Below, piece by piece: positions 1 through 9,042 of a stretch of 9,042 bases of DNA. This DNA is from an uncultured Pseudomonadota bacterium (GTDB lineage Bacteria > Pseudomonadota > Gammaproteobacteria > Burkholderiales > Burkholderiaceae), in assembly GCA_946480245.1 (NCBI GenBank), contig CAMLIZ010000178.1:1-9042 (forward strand). The letters are read 5' to 3'. The position numbers and the translations under genes are program-made. Under the pieces are notes generated by a model. That model searched no databases. It was given only the letters and a program-made list of their open reading frames with translations, and was not told the DNA's origin. Positions within the stretch are counted from its first letter, which is position 1, and every line of letters starts with the position of its first letter.

Positions 1-843
1 CAGGACACGATCGCCATGGCGATCAACGACCTCATCACCGTCGGCGCCACGCCGCTGGTGGTGCAGGCCTACTGGGCCGCGGGCGGCTCCGACTGGTTCG
101 GCGATGCGGCGCGCGCGCAGGCCCTCGTGCAGGGCTGGAAGCAGGCATGCGACGTGTGCGGTGTGGCCTGGGGCGGCGGCGAGACCCCGGCGCTGGCCGG
201 CATCGTGGAAGGGGGCCGCATCGATCTCGCCGCCTCCTGCACGGGGCTGGTCAACCCGAAGGAGCGCCTCTCGGTGGGTGACCGGCTGGCGGCCGGGGAC
301 GCGATCGTGCTGCTTGCCTCCAGCGGCATCCACGCCAACGGCCTGAGCCTGGCGCGCAAGCTGGTGGAGCGGCTGCCGCAGGGCTACCTCACGCCGCTGA
401 ACGACACGACCGACAGCATCCTCACCTACGGCGACGCGCTGCTGGCACCCACGGTGCTCTATTCGCCCGTCACCGAGGCGCTGTACAAGGCCGGCATCAC
501 GCCGCACTACTGCGCCAACATCACCGGCCATGGCTGGCGCAAGCTGCTGCGCCACCCCGCCACCCTCACCTATCGCGTCCAACACGTGCCGCCCGTGCCG
601 CCGGTGCTGCGCTTCATCCAGCAGCACGCACGCCAGGACGACCGCGAGGCCTACAGCACGCTGAACATGGGCGCCGGCTTCGCGCTCTTCGTCGACGCGG
701 CCGACGCCGAGCGCACGGTGCAGGTGGCACAGGCGCAGGGTGTGCCTGCGATCGTGGCAGGTCGCGTCGAGCAAGGCCCGAAGCAACTGCTGATCGAGCC
801 GCTCGGCCTTCAGTTCGGCAACGACGACCTGCAACTGCGCTGA
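1..843 (+). CDS. AIR synthase (PurM)-like protein, C-terminal part (5' end outside window)
   Basis: The reading frame is open from base 1 (Q-D-T-I-A before the first Met at 16) and stops with TGA at 841-843, so the first Met is probably internal and the true start lies left of the window. About 280 residues are visible. The fold is the PurM/ThiL/SelD/HypE ATP-binding superfamily: an AMAINDL segment like the DLVAMxVNDL of PurM, a Gly-rich GGGETPALAG turn where PurM has GGETAEMPG, the LASSGIHANGLSLARK segment almost identical to the PurM LASSGxHSNGFSL motif, and a late NMGAGFALFV segment matching the PurM NxGxGM region. Canonical PurM closes FGAM to AIR in purine synthesis. Here the ITGGGLxEN motif reads NITGHGWRKLL, so this is more likely the AIR-synthase-related subfamily than the housekeeping purM, and its substrate is unknown. 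The gene is followed after 12 bases by the PLD lipoprotein gene and may be co-transcribed with it. Confidence 0.85.
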   Translation, partial: QDTIAMAINDLITVGATPLVVQAYWAAGGSDWFGDAARAQALVQGWKQACDVCGVAWGGGETPALAGIVEGGRIDLAASCTGLVNPKERLSVGDRLAAGDAIVLLASSGIHANGLSLARKLVERLPQGYLTPLNDTTDSILTYGDALLAPTVLYSPVTEALYKAGITPHYCANITGHGWRKLLRHPATLTYRVQHVPPVPPVLRFIQQHARQDDREAYSTLNMGAGFALFVDAADAERTVQVAQAQGVPAIVAGRVEQGPKQLLIEPLGLQFGNDDLQLR

Positions 844-855
844 CGCCCTCCCTCC

Positions 856-2436
856 ATGTCCCTCGCACGCGATCTCTTCGCGCGGCTGCTGCTCGCGGCC
901 TGCGTGCTCATCGGCGTAGCGGGCTGTGCCGGCTTGCCCCAGCAAGTGGAACGAGCGCCGTCACACGCGGTGGCGGCACCGGCCGGCACGCCGCTGGCAG
1001 ACGTTGCACGCAAGGCGGGGGTGCCGGCCAACCGTTCCGGATTCTGGCCAATGCTGCAGGCCGGCTTCGCGCTCGACGCCCGGCTCACGCTGATCCGCAA
1101 TGCGCGCACCTCCCTCGACCTGCAGTACTACCTGGTCGGCAACGACACCATCGGACGACTGATCCTGCGCGAACTGCGCGACGCCGCCGCGCGGGGCGTG
1201 CGTGTGCGCCTGCTGGTAGACGATCTCTACACCGAGCACATGGACGAGCTGCTGCTCGGCCTGGCGGCCTACCCCAACGTGCAGGTGCGGCTGTTCAACC
1301 CCTTCGTCAGCGGGCGCAGCTTCGCGCTGGGGCGGTTCGCCAACTTCGTGGGTGACTTCCGACGCCTCAACCACCGCATGCACAACAAGCTGTTCATCGC
1401 CGACGGGGCGATGGCGGTGGCCGGGGGCCGCAACCTTGCCGATGAATATTTCCTGCGCAGCAAGGACGCCAACTTCCTCGACCTGGACCTGCTGATCACC
1501 GGCGCGCTGGTGCCGCAACTGGAGACCTTGTTCGACAAGTACTGGAACAGCGACGAGGTGTACCCGGTGGGCAGCATCGCCGCCTCTGCCCTGGCGGCAC
1601 CGGCCCTGCGCGACGCCTTCGAGGACGAGACCGCCGGCCCCACCGACCCTGCCACCTTGCCGCCCGACGATCCCGACGTGTTCGGGCAGCCCAGCTTCAG
1701 CCGCGCACTGGCAGCCGGACAGTTCCATTTCGTGGTGGCCGACTCCGGCGCTCATGCCGATGCCCCGGCCAAGGCGCTGCCCAGCGACGACGGCAGCACA
1801 GTCACCGACACCGTGACGCACCACTTCAACGCCTTCCTGCGCGAGGCGCACTCGGAGGTACTGCTGTTCTCGCCGTACTTCATACCGGGCAAGCGCGGCA
1901 TCGAACGGTTGCGCGAAGCGCGCAAGGCAGGCGTGGAGGTGCGCATCGTCACCAACGCCATGGGCACCAGCGACGAGCCGCTGGTCAACGAGGGCTATGG
2001 CCGCTACCGGCGCGAGCTGCTCGGCATGGGCGTGCAGCTTTACGAAATCAGCGCCTCGCGGCTGAAGCGCGACCCCACGCTCAAGCGCGCGTTGGGCAGC
2101 AGCCGCGGCCGCCTGCACGCCAAGCTGGGCATCATCGACCGCAGCCTGGTGCTGGTCGGCTCGATGAACATGGACCCCCGCTCGTCCTACATCAACACCG
2201 AGATCGGCATCGGCATCCGCAGCCCCGAGCTGGCGCAGATGATCGTGCGCGGGTTCCGGGTGGACAACTTCACCGGCGTCTACGAGGTGAAGCTCAATGC
2301 GGACGGCTCCGACGTGCAGTGGGTGGGTCACGACGAGCACGGCGAAGAGGTGCTCACCGCAGACCCGGACGTGAGCCTGTGGGACAAGCTGCGCCTGTGG
2401 CTGCTGTTCCTGTTCGTGCCGGAAGACTTGCTCTGA
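856..2436 (+). CDS. Phospholipase D / cardiolipin synthase family lipoprotein (ClsC-like)
   Basis: This 526-residue protein has two phosphatidyltransferase HKD motifs: H176-N-K178-x4-D183 followed by a GGRNLADEY segment, and H421-A-K423-x4-D428 followed by GSMNMDPRS. Two such motifs form one active site in PLD-superfamily enzymes (phospholipase D, cardiolipin synthases). The length and the C-terminal ...FVPEDLL, like the LPxExxL end of ClsC (YmdC), point to the ClsC-like branch, which makes cardiolipin or remodels phospholipids through a phosphatidyl-enzyme intermediate. The N-terminus has an Arg-containing n-region, a hydrophobic stretch and a lipobox V21-A-G-C24. Ala at +2 predicts an outer-membrane lipoprotein facing the periplasm. 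The ATG at 856 is preferred because later starts would delete the signal peptide. The upstream 12 bases (CU-rich) contain no Shine-Dalgarno match, so translation may be coupled to the PurM-like gene. The linker between the HKD halves, about residues 255-320, is Asp/Pro/Ala-rich. The exact lipid substrate cannot be read from sequence. Confidence 0.93.
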   Translation: MSLARDLFARLLLAACVLIGVAGCAGLPQQVERAPSHAVAAPAGTPLADVARKAGVPANRSGFWPMLQAGFALDARLTLIRNARTSLDLQYYLVGNDTIGRLILRELRDAAARGVRVRLLVDDLYTEHMDELLLGLAAYPNVQVRLFNPFVSGRSFALGRFANFVGDFRRLNHRMHNKLFIADGAMAVAGGRNLADEYFLRSKDANFLDLDLLITGALVPQLETLFDKYWNSDEVYPVGSIAASALAAPALRDAFEDETAGPTDPATLPPDDPDVFGQPSFSRALAAGQFHFVVADSGAHADAPAKALPSDDGSTVTDTVTHHFNAFLREAHSEVLLFSPYFIPGKRGIERLREARKAGVEVRIVTNAMGTSDEPLVNEGYGRYRRELLGMGVQLYEISASRLKRDPTLKRALGSSRGRLHAKLGIIDRSLVLVGSMNMDPRSSYINTEIGIGIRSPELAQMIVRGFRVDNFTGVYEVKLNADGSDVQWVGHDEHGEEVLTADPDVSLWDKLRLWLLFLFVPEDLL

Positions 2437-2445
2437 ACAGAGCAA
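2428..2445. terminator. Small hairpin between the PLD gene and ffs (possible weak terminator)
   Basis: A perfect 7-bp inverted repeat, TTGCTCT / AGAGCAA with a GAAC loop (plus strand), sits at the junction of the two convergent genes. The PLD stop codon (2434-2436) spans the end of the left arm and the loop. Neither side is followed by a T tract, so it is not a classical Rho-independent terminator. It could be a 3' stability or processing element for one or both transcripts, or chance. Confidence 0.3.
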
Positions 2446-2446
2446 A

Positions 2447-2547
2447 GGTGACGAGCCTTACCCTCGGCACTGGTCGCAACGGTTAGGGCTGCTTCGTTCC
2501 CGACCTGACCCGGTTGGCCGCGCTTCCATGCGAGGAGGCCCGTCGCC
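2447..2547 (-). ncRNA. ffs: 4.5S signal recognition particle RNA (bacterial small SRP RNA)
   Basis: Read on the minus strand, 2510-2487 is GGTCAGGTCGGGAACGAAGC followed by AGCC. This is the nearly invariant domain IV of SRP RNA (E. coli GGUCAGGUCCGGAAGGAAGCAGCC): a GGAA tetraloop with the symmetric and asymmetric internal loops that bind the Ffh M domain. The ends pair as expected for the rod-shaped 4.5S form. GACGGGCCU (2544-2536) pairs with AGGCUCGUC (2458-2450) including one G-U, an inner CCUCG (2535-2531) pairs with CGAGG, and the helix extends one or two more G-C pairs past a mismatch, which sets the ends given here to within a few bases. The length of about 100 nt matches the bacterial small SRP class, which lacks an Alu domain. 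With Ffh and FtsY it targets membrane and exported proteins co-translationally. It lies 21 bases after the kinase stop codon, has its own -10 box, and converges with the PLD gene. No protein gene covers it. Confidence 0.95.
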
Positions 2548-2551
2548 GTCG

Positions 2552-2557
2552 ATTGTA
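2552..2557 (-). promoter_or_regulatory. -10 box of the ffs promoter
   Basis: TACAAT on the minus strand (2557 to 2552) differs from TATAAT at one position and is among the few AT-rich hexamers in the region. It places the start of transcription near 2547-2544, exactly where the 4.5S terminal helix begins. No good -35 hexamer is seen 16-18 bases upstream. That region (about 2575-2580) lies inside the last codons of the kinase gene, so the promoter overlaps that gene's 3' end. A GC-rich discriminator (CGACGGCG) follows the box, a feature associated with growth-rate-controlled stable RNA promoters. That last point is inference. Confidence 0.6.
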
Positions 2558-2568
2558 GAGGACGGTCT

Positions 2569-5024
<2,456 letters not shown>

Positions 5025-5028
<4 letters not shown>

Positions 5029-5039
5029 CGCTGATCCCC
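5025..5039 (-). promoter_or_regulatory. ATGA stop-start overlap with internal ribosome-binding site
   Basis: The pseudokinase gene ends with TGA at 5027-5025 inside the ATGA that begins the kinase gene (ATG 5028-5026). A GGGGAT (5039-5034) five bases upstream of that ATG is a moderate Shine-Dalgarno-like site. This arrangement is the usual sign of translational coupling and near-equal synthesis of two partner proteins. Confidence 0.7.
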
Positions 5040-6887
5040 GGTGAGCGTCTCCACGTCCTGCGTGGCGCCAGGGTCGATCGTCATCGGCAGGGTGTCGGCA
5101 AGCGCCATGTCCTCGGCCTCGTCGTCGCTGTCCACCGCCGCCGGTGCGGCCGCCTGCTGGGATGCCAGCGCCGCCTCCTGCACCTCCTTCAAGGTGAGGT
5201 TCAGCGCGCGGCCGTAGCGCTGCGCGATTCGGGTCAGCGCGATGTTCACCTGTTGCGCCGGCAGCAGGCTCGCGTCCACCACCTCATGCCCGATGCTCGC
5301 GGTGGCGCGCAGCACGTCGCCGTCGTGCTCCGGCTGGCGCACCGGCTTGTCGATCGGCAGGCGCCGGATCATGTGCATTACCTCGTCGTCCATGCCCCAT
5401 TGGCGCGCCACCGCGGCGCCGAGCGCCTCGATGTCCACGCCGAGTACCGCGAACGCTGCGTTCTCCTCGGTCATGCCGGGCAGGTCGGGCTCGCCCTGCT
5501 TCGGCGAGGGCTCGGACCGCATCAGCCGCCGCACCTGGGCCGCCTCCTCAGGGAAGTGGTACTGCACCACCAGCCGGCCGAGGCTCTGCAACAGCGTGAC
5601 CAGGTACACCACCTCGGCGTCGTAGCCGGCCGGGCGCAGTGCTTGTGCCACGCGGCCCGCTCGCTTCACGCGCTCCAGCAACGACTGCAGGTCGCGCGCG
5701 CCCTGGCCGTCCAGCGGACCAGGCCACGGACGCAGCGACTGCGCCGCGCGCTGCACGCCTTCGAGGCCGATCATGGCGATCGCGCGCCGCACCGTGAGCA
5801 CCGGGCCATTGCCGGCCACCTGCGTGCCGCGCACCTGGGCCGTGTTCACCGCGCGCAGCAGCTCGAAGGCAAGCGCGAGGTCGCGCAGCACCAGCTCCGC
5901 CAGTTCATTGGTACGCTCGCGCTCCATCTTGAGCAAGCGCGCAGCGCGCACCGGCCCGCCGGGCGCCGACGGCAAGGGGCCGATGCCGCGCACGCGGTCG
6001 AGCAGCAGCGCCAGCGTGCCGCCGCCTTGCACGCCCTCGGCGTCCAGCCAGCCGGACAGCGCGTGCACGAAGGTGCGCGCATTGCGATAGCGCTGGCGCT
6101 CCTGACGATCGGTGGCACGGTTGACGATCGCGCGCAACGGCTCGGGAATCGGGTGTGCCGTACTCCACGGCAGACGCACGAACTCCTGGCCCCGCGGCGG
6201 CAGCCGTTCGAGCGCGCGGCCGATGTCGGGTTCGTCCAGCGCCGCGCGTCCGGCCAGCAGCTGATGCATCACCAGGCCGAGTGCCAGCACATCGCGCTGC
6301 GCGGCGCTTCGCTGCTCGCGCAGCTGATTCGGGTCGACCGACAGGCTTCGGCCGATCGTGGGTGGGTCGCCCGCCACGGCCTCGCCCAGCGCCACCTCGA
6401 ATCCCATCACGCGCAGGCTGCCCTGCTCGCTCAGCAGCAGCATGTGCGGCTGCAGGTCGCGGTGGGCCACGCCAGCCTCATGCGCGAACGCCAGGCCCTC
6501 CAGTGCCTGAGCCATCCAGCGCGCCACGTCGAGCGCAGGTTCGCCCTTGGGCGACACCGCTTCCGGCAGCGTGCGGCCGTTGGCGCGGTCGTAGGCCACA
6601 TAGGGCCAGCGGTCTTGCTCACCCACTTCCACCACGTGTGCCAGCTGTGGATGGTTGAGGCGCGCCGCTTTGCGCACGCCTTGCATCCAGCGCTCCAGCG
6701 CCGCGGGATCCGCCGGCTGCACGCGGGGAATCGTGAGCAACAGCTCCTGCTCCAGGCGCGGGTCGTTGACCAGCCAGACCATGCTGCGGGCGCTCTTGCC
6801 CAGCAGCCTGAGCAGCTCGAAGCGGCCCAGTCGCCGCACGGCGCTGGGCGAAGGAGATGGCGCGGATCCGGATGCGGCAGCGGGCAT
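5025..6887 (-). CDS. Pseudokinase-HDOD protein (degenerate Ser/Thr kinase domain plus HDOD)
   Basis: This 620-residue protein is recognisably related to the next gene downstream along its kinase and HDOD parts (LGRFELLRLLGK, VWLVNDPRLEQE, QSLGRLVVQYHFPEEAAQV). The kinase-like region (about 23-275) has lost the catalytic set. The Gly loop is GKSARSMV, the VAVK Lys is T52, the alpha-C Glu is G70, the catalytic loop is HRD144-L-Q146-P-H-M149 (Lys and Asn gone) and DFG is G162-F-E164. The GTPGYMSPE segment is not recognisable. Only the HRD Asp remains, so it is predicted to be inactive and to act as a scaffold or allosteric partner. An HDOD domain covers about 290-510. There is no GAF-like region. 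The end (586-620) is acidic and Thr-rich (T599, T603, T609, T614, T616). The ATG at 6887 is taken as the start. No strong Shine-Dalgarno precedes it, and the 83 bases to the helicase stop show no clear promoter or T-tailed hairpin, so read-through from the helicase gene is possible. It overlaps the active kinase gene by 4 bases. Confidence 0.9.
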
Positions 6888-6970
6888 GTCGTGGTCTGAG
6901 CGATACGCCTCGATTGGACCCCGGGGCCATGCCCCCCGATGGGCCGAAGTGGGCGGAAAAGGGGGAGTAA

Positions 6971-9042
6971 TTAACGCGCCGGCTCGATCACCTCTCCGGC
7001 CGCGTTGATGAAGGCCGCGCGCACCGGGTCACCGGGCTGCAGCGCCTGCACCAGGGCACGGTAACGCGCCAGTTGTTCGCGGTAGGCGGGCACTGATTGC
7101 GGGGCCGGCTGCAGCTTGTAGTCCAGCACCCACCAGGTGCGCACCCCGTCCTCCTGCAAGGCCACGAGCCGGTCCATGCGCAACACCACCTCGCCGTCGA
7201 GGATGGGCACTTCGTTGCCGGCCCACAGCAGTCGCTCGTGCTCGAAGAAGCGGCGCGCCGATGCGCTGGCGAGCACCGCCTGCACGTGGCGCTGCAAGGC
7301 CTGCTGCGCCTGCGCATCGAGGTCGAACGCTGCCGCAGCAGAGGCGCACAAGGCCGGCAGCGCAGCATCGGGGGCCGCCGTGGCCCACTCCAGCACCCGA
7401 TGCAGGGCCTCGCCGAGGCGAGCCGCGCCACTTTGCACATCGGGCGCCCGCGCCGGTGGCGCCACGGGCGCGACCCATGCTGGCAGGTCGCGGTGCAGCA
7501 ACTGCGCGCGGCCGCTCCACGGCGCCACGGCCGGCGGTTGGAGCGCCCATTCGGGCACCAGCGGCGCCACGCGCGCCCACCACGAGCGTGCATTGGCACG
7601 CTGGTGCGGCGCGACCGCCGACAGCAGCAGCCGCTGCCGCGCCCGCGTCATGGCCACGTACAGGCCGTTGAGTTCTTCACGCTCGCGCGCCGCACGCTCG
7701 CGCTCCAGCAGCGCCTGCAGCGCGGGCGCGCAGCGCGCTTCGCTTGCGACGAAGGCACAGCGTAGCGGCGCCTCACGCTCCACCGGCCAGTCGACCAGCA
7801 AGGTGGCGGTTTCAGCAGCCGTGGCGGCCGCGTCGCTGTCCATCACGATCACCGCGCGCGCCTCCAGCCCCTTGGCGCCGTGCACCGTGAGCAGTTGCAC
7901 GGCGTCGGGCACGGCCGCAGCCGGCATCTTGAGCGCACGGCGCTTCAATGCGCGGACGAAGCCGTAGACACTGGCATAGCGCGCCCCGTCGAGTTGCAGC
8001 GCGAGCGCCATCAACGCCTGCACCGAACGGCGTGCCGCCTCGCGACGCGCAGGCGGCACGCAGGCCAGCAGACGCGGCATCCACTGCCCCTCGTGCACGA
8101 TGCGGTCGAGCAGGTCATGCGGCGGCAGGCGCTGCATCTCGGCGCTCCAGCGCGCGAGCAGCGTCGCGGCTCGTTTCAGCGGGTCCGGCGCCTCGGGCGC
8201 ATGCGCCTGCAGCGCGGCATGCCAGCGTCTGCCCTCAGCACGCTCGGCCAGCCACAGCAGATCCTCGTCCGACGCGCCGAACAGCGGGCTGCGCAACGCA
8301 TGCACCAGCGACAGGTCGTGCGAGGGTGACGCCAGCACGTCGAGCACCGCCACGAGGTCGCGCACCTCGGGAGCGGCCATCAGGCTGTTGTCTTCCGGTG
8401 CCACGTGCGCGACACCGTGCGCCTGCAACGCCAGTGCCGCTTCGCGCAGGGCCGAGCGCTTGCGCGCCAGCACGAAGATCTCGCCGGCGCCGAAGCCCTG
8501 CGCCTGCAACGCCTGCACGGCATGCGCCACCTGCAACGCCTCGATCTGGCGCAAGCCCTCCTCCGGCTCATGGCGCGGCATCGTGAGGCTGTCGCGCCAG
8601 CCGGCTGCGCCCGCCTTTGCAGTGGTCTCGCGGGGCGGGCGCTCGATGCGCGGCAAGACCTGCACGCATCCGTCGGCGTCGGCGCCGGTGGTGTGTGCAC
8701 GGAAGCCTTCGAACTCGCCGGCGGCCTGCGCCTGCTCGAACACTGCGTTCACCACCTCAAGCACCTGCGACGCGTTGCGGCGCGTGTGATCGCATTCCAG
8801 CACCGCACCGCCCAGCGCCTGCGCCACGAAGTCCCGCGCCGCGCGGAAGACGCGCGGCTCGGCGCCACGGAAGCGGTAGATGCTCTGCTTGGGGTCGCCC
8901 ACGATGAACAGCGCTGGCGGGCGTTGCCCACTGGCCCCGCCGCCCGCACCGGCATAAGCCGAAAGCCAGCCATGCAGCGCCTGCCACTGCAGCGGGCTGG
9001 TGTCCTGGAATTCGTCGATCAGCACGTGGCGGATGCGCTGGT
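6971..9042 (-). CDS. AddA/RecB-type UvrD-family helicase-nuclease, C-terminal part (5' end outside window)
   Basis: The frame is open to the right edge: before the GTG at 9025 the codons read Q-R-I-R-H-V, so that GTG is internal and about 690 C-terminal residues are visible of a protein usually near 1,100. Superfamily 1 helicase motifs appear in order: II/Walker B LIDEFQDTS (DE at 9016-9011), III GDPKQSIYRFRG (from 8899), IV near CDHTRRN, V VHGAKGLEA (7885-7859) and VI LYVAMTRARQRL (from 7663). A C-terminal RecB-family PD-(D/E)xK nuclease follows: GEALHRVLEW, RMDRLV with Asp at 7174-7172, DYK at 7123-7115 and the YREQLARY Gln at 7075-7073. Walker A lies outside. Such enzymes unwind and resect double-strand breaks for RecA loading, usually with an AddB partner encoded next door, here expected to the right. 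Motif spacing and LxDEFQDTSPLQW favour the AddA type, but RecB cannot be excluded. It ends with TAA at 6973-6971, 83 bases before the pseudokinase gene. Confidence 0.93.
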   Translation of the reverse strand, partial: QRIRHVLIDEFQDTSPLQWQALHGWLSAYAGAGGGASGQRPPALFIVGDPKQSIYRFRGAEPRVFRAARDFVAQALGGAVLECDHTRRNASQVLEVVNAVFEQAQAAGEFEGFRAHTTGADADGCVQVLPRIERPPRETTAKAGAAGWRDSLTMPRHEPEEGLRQIEALQVAHAVQALQAQGFGAGEIFVLARKRSALREAALALQAHGVAHVAPEDNSLMAAPEVRDLVAVLDVLASPSHDLSLVHALRSPLFGASDEDLLWLAERAEGRRWHAALQAHAPEAPDPLKRAATLLARWSAEMQRLPPHDLLDRIVHEGQWMPRLLACVPPARREAARRSVQALMALALQLDGARYASVYGFVRALKRRALKMPAAAVPDAVQLLTVHGAKGLEARAVIVMDSDAAATAAETATLLVDWPVEREAPLRCAFVASEARCAPALQALLERERAAREREELNGLYVAMTRARQRLLLSAVAPHQRANARSWWARVAPLVPEWALQPPAVAPWSGRAQLLHRDLPAWVAPVAPPARAPDVQSGAARLGEALHRVLEWATAAPDAALPALCASAAAAFDLDAQAQQALQRHVQAVLASASARRFFEHERLLWAGNEVPILDGEVVLRMDRLVALQEDGVRTWWVLDYKLQPAPQSVPAYREQLARYRALVQALQPGDPVRAAFINAAGEVIEPAR

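Noticed and set aside
961..2445. A 494-codon open frame antisense to the PLD lipoprotein gene
   Set aside because: It is the shadow of a GC-rich coding strand: its His/Gln/Val/Ala-rich composition matches no family, and the opposite strand carries complete HKD motifs and a lipobox.
5253..6899. A 548-codon open frame antisense to the pseudokinase gene
   Set aside because: It has the same shadow composition. The minus-strand protein aligns with its neighbour throughout, which a shadow frame would not.
6920..6950. G/C-run inverted repeat (GGGGC CAT GCCCC) in the gap before the pseudokinase gene
   Set aside because: A five-base stem in a very GC-rich stretch with no following T tract is expected by chance. 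It is not convincing as a terminator or operator.
9023..9025. GTG as the start of the helicase gene
   Set aside because: The frame stays open to the right edge with sensible helicase residues (QRIRH) before it, and Walker B directly follows. A UvrD-type helicase needs several hundred residues upstream, including Walker A.

Overview
The window is GC-rich, densely coded proteobacterial chromosome. The protein families, the codon use (G/C-ending codons, long open antisense frames) and the form of the small SRP RNA fit a betaproteobacterium of the Burkholderiales, perhaps the Rubrivivax/Leptothrix/Roseateles neighbourhood. That placement is a family-level impression, not a computed one.

Layout, left to right. 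(1) 1-843 (+) is the C-terminal part of an AIR-synthase (PurM)-like ATP-dependent enzyme whose start lies left of the window. (2) Twelve bases later, 856-2436 (+) encodes a lipoprotein of the phospholipase D / cardiolipin synthase superfamily with two complete HKD motifs. (3) The 132-base gap that follows is not empty: on the minus strand it holds the 4.5S RNA of the signal recognition particle (ffs, about 2447-2547), with a -10 box at 2552-2557 and a small hairpin between ffs and the convergent lipase gene. (4) 2569-5028 (-) encodes an 819-residue protein with an apparently active Hanks-type Ser/Thr kinase domain, an HDOD domain and a C-terminal GAF-like region. (5) 5025-6887 (-) encodes a 620-residue relative with the same kinase-HDOD order, but its kinase domain has lost nearly all catalytic residues (a pseudokinase) and it has no GAF-like region. 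It ends in an acidic, Thr-rich tail. The two genes overlap by four bases (ATGA). (6) 6971 to the right edge (-) is the C-terminal two thirds of an AddA/RecB-type UvrD helicase-nuclease, open at the right edge.

Four transcription units run leftwards: helicase-nuclease, pseudokinase-HDOD, kinase-HDOD-GAF, then ffs, which probably has its own promoter. The PurM-like and PLD genes run rightwards and converge on ffs. The most interesting feature is the translationally coupled pseudokinase/kinase pair, which looks like a diverged tandem duplication and suggests a two-protein signalling complex. The other genes are recognisable families. I saw no mobile element, CRISPR array, tRNA or rRNA.
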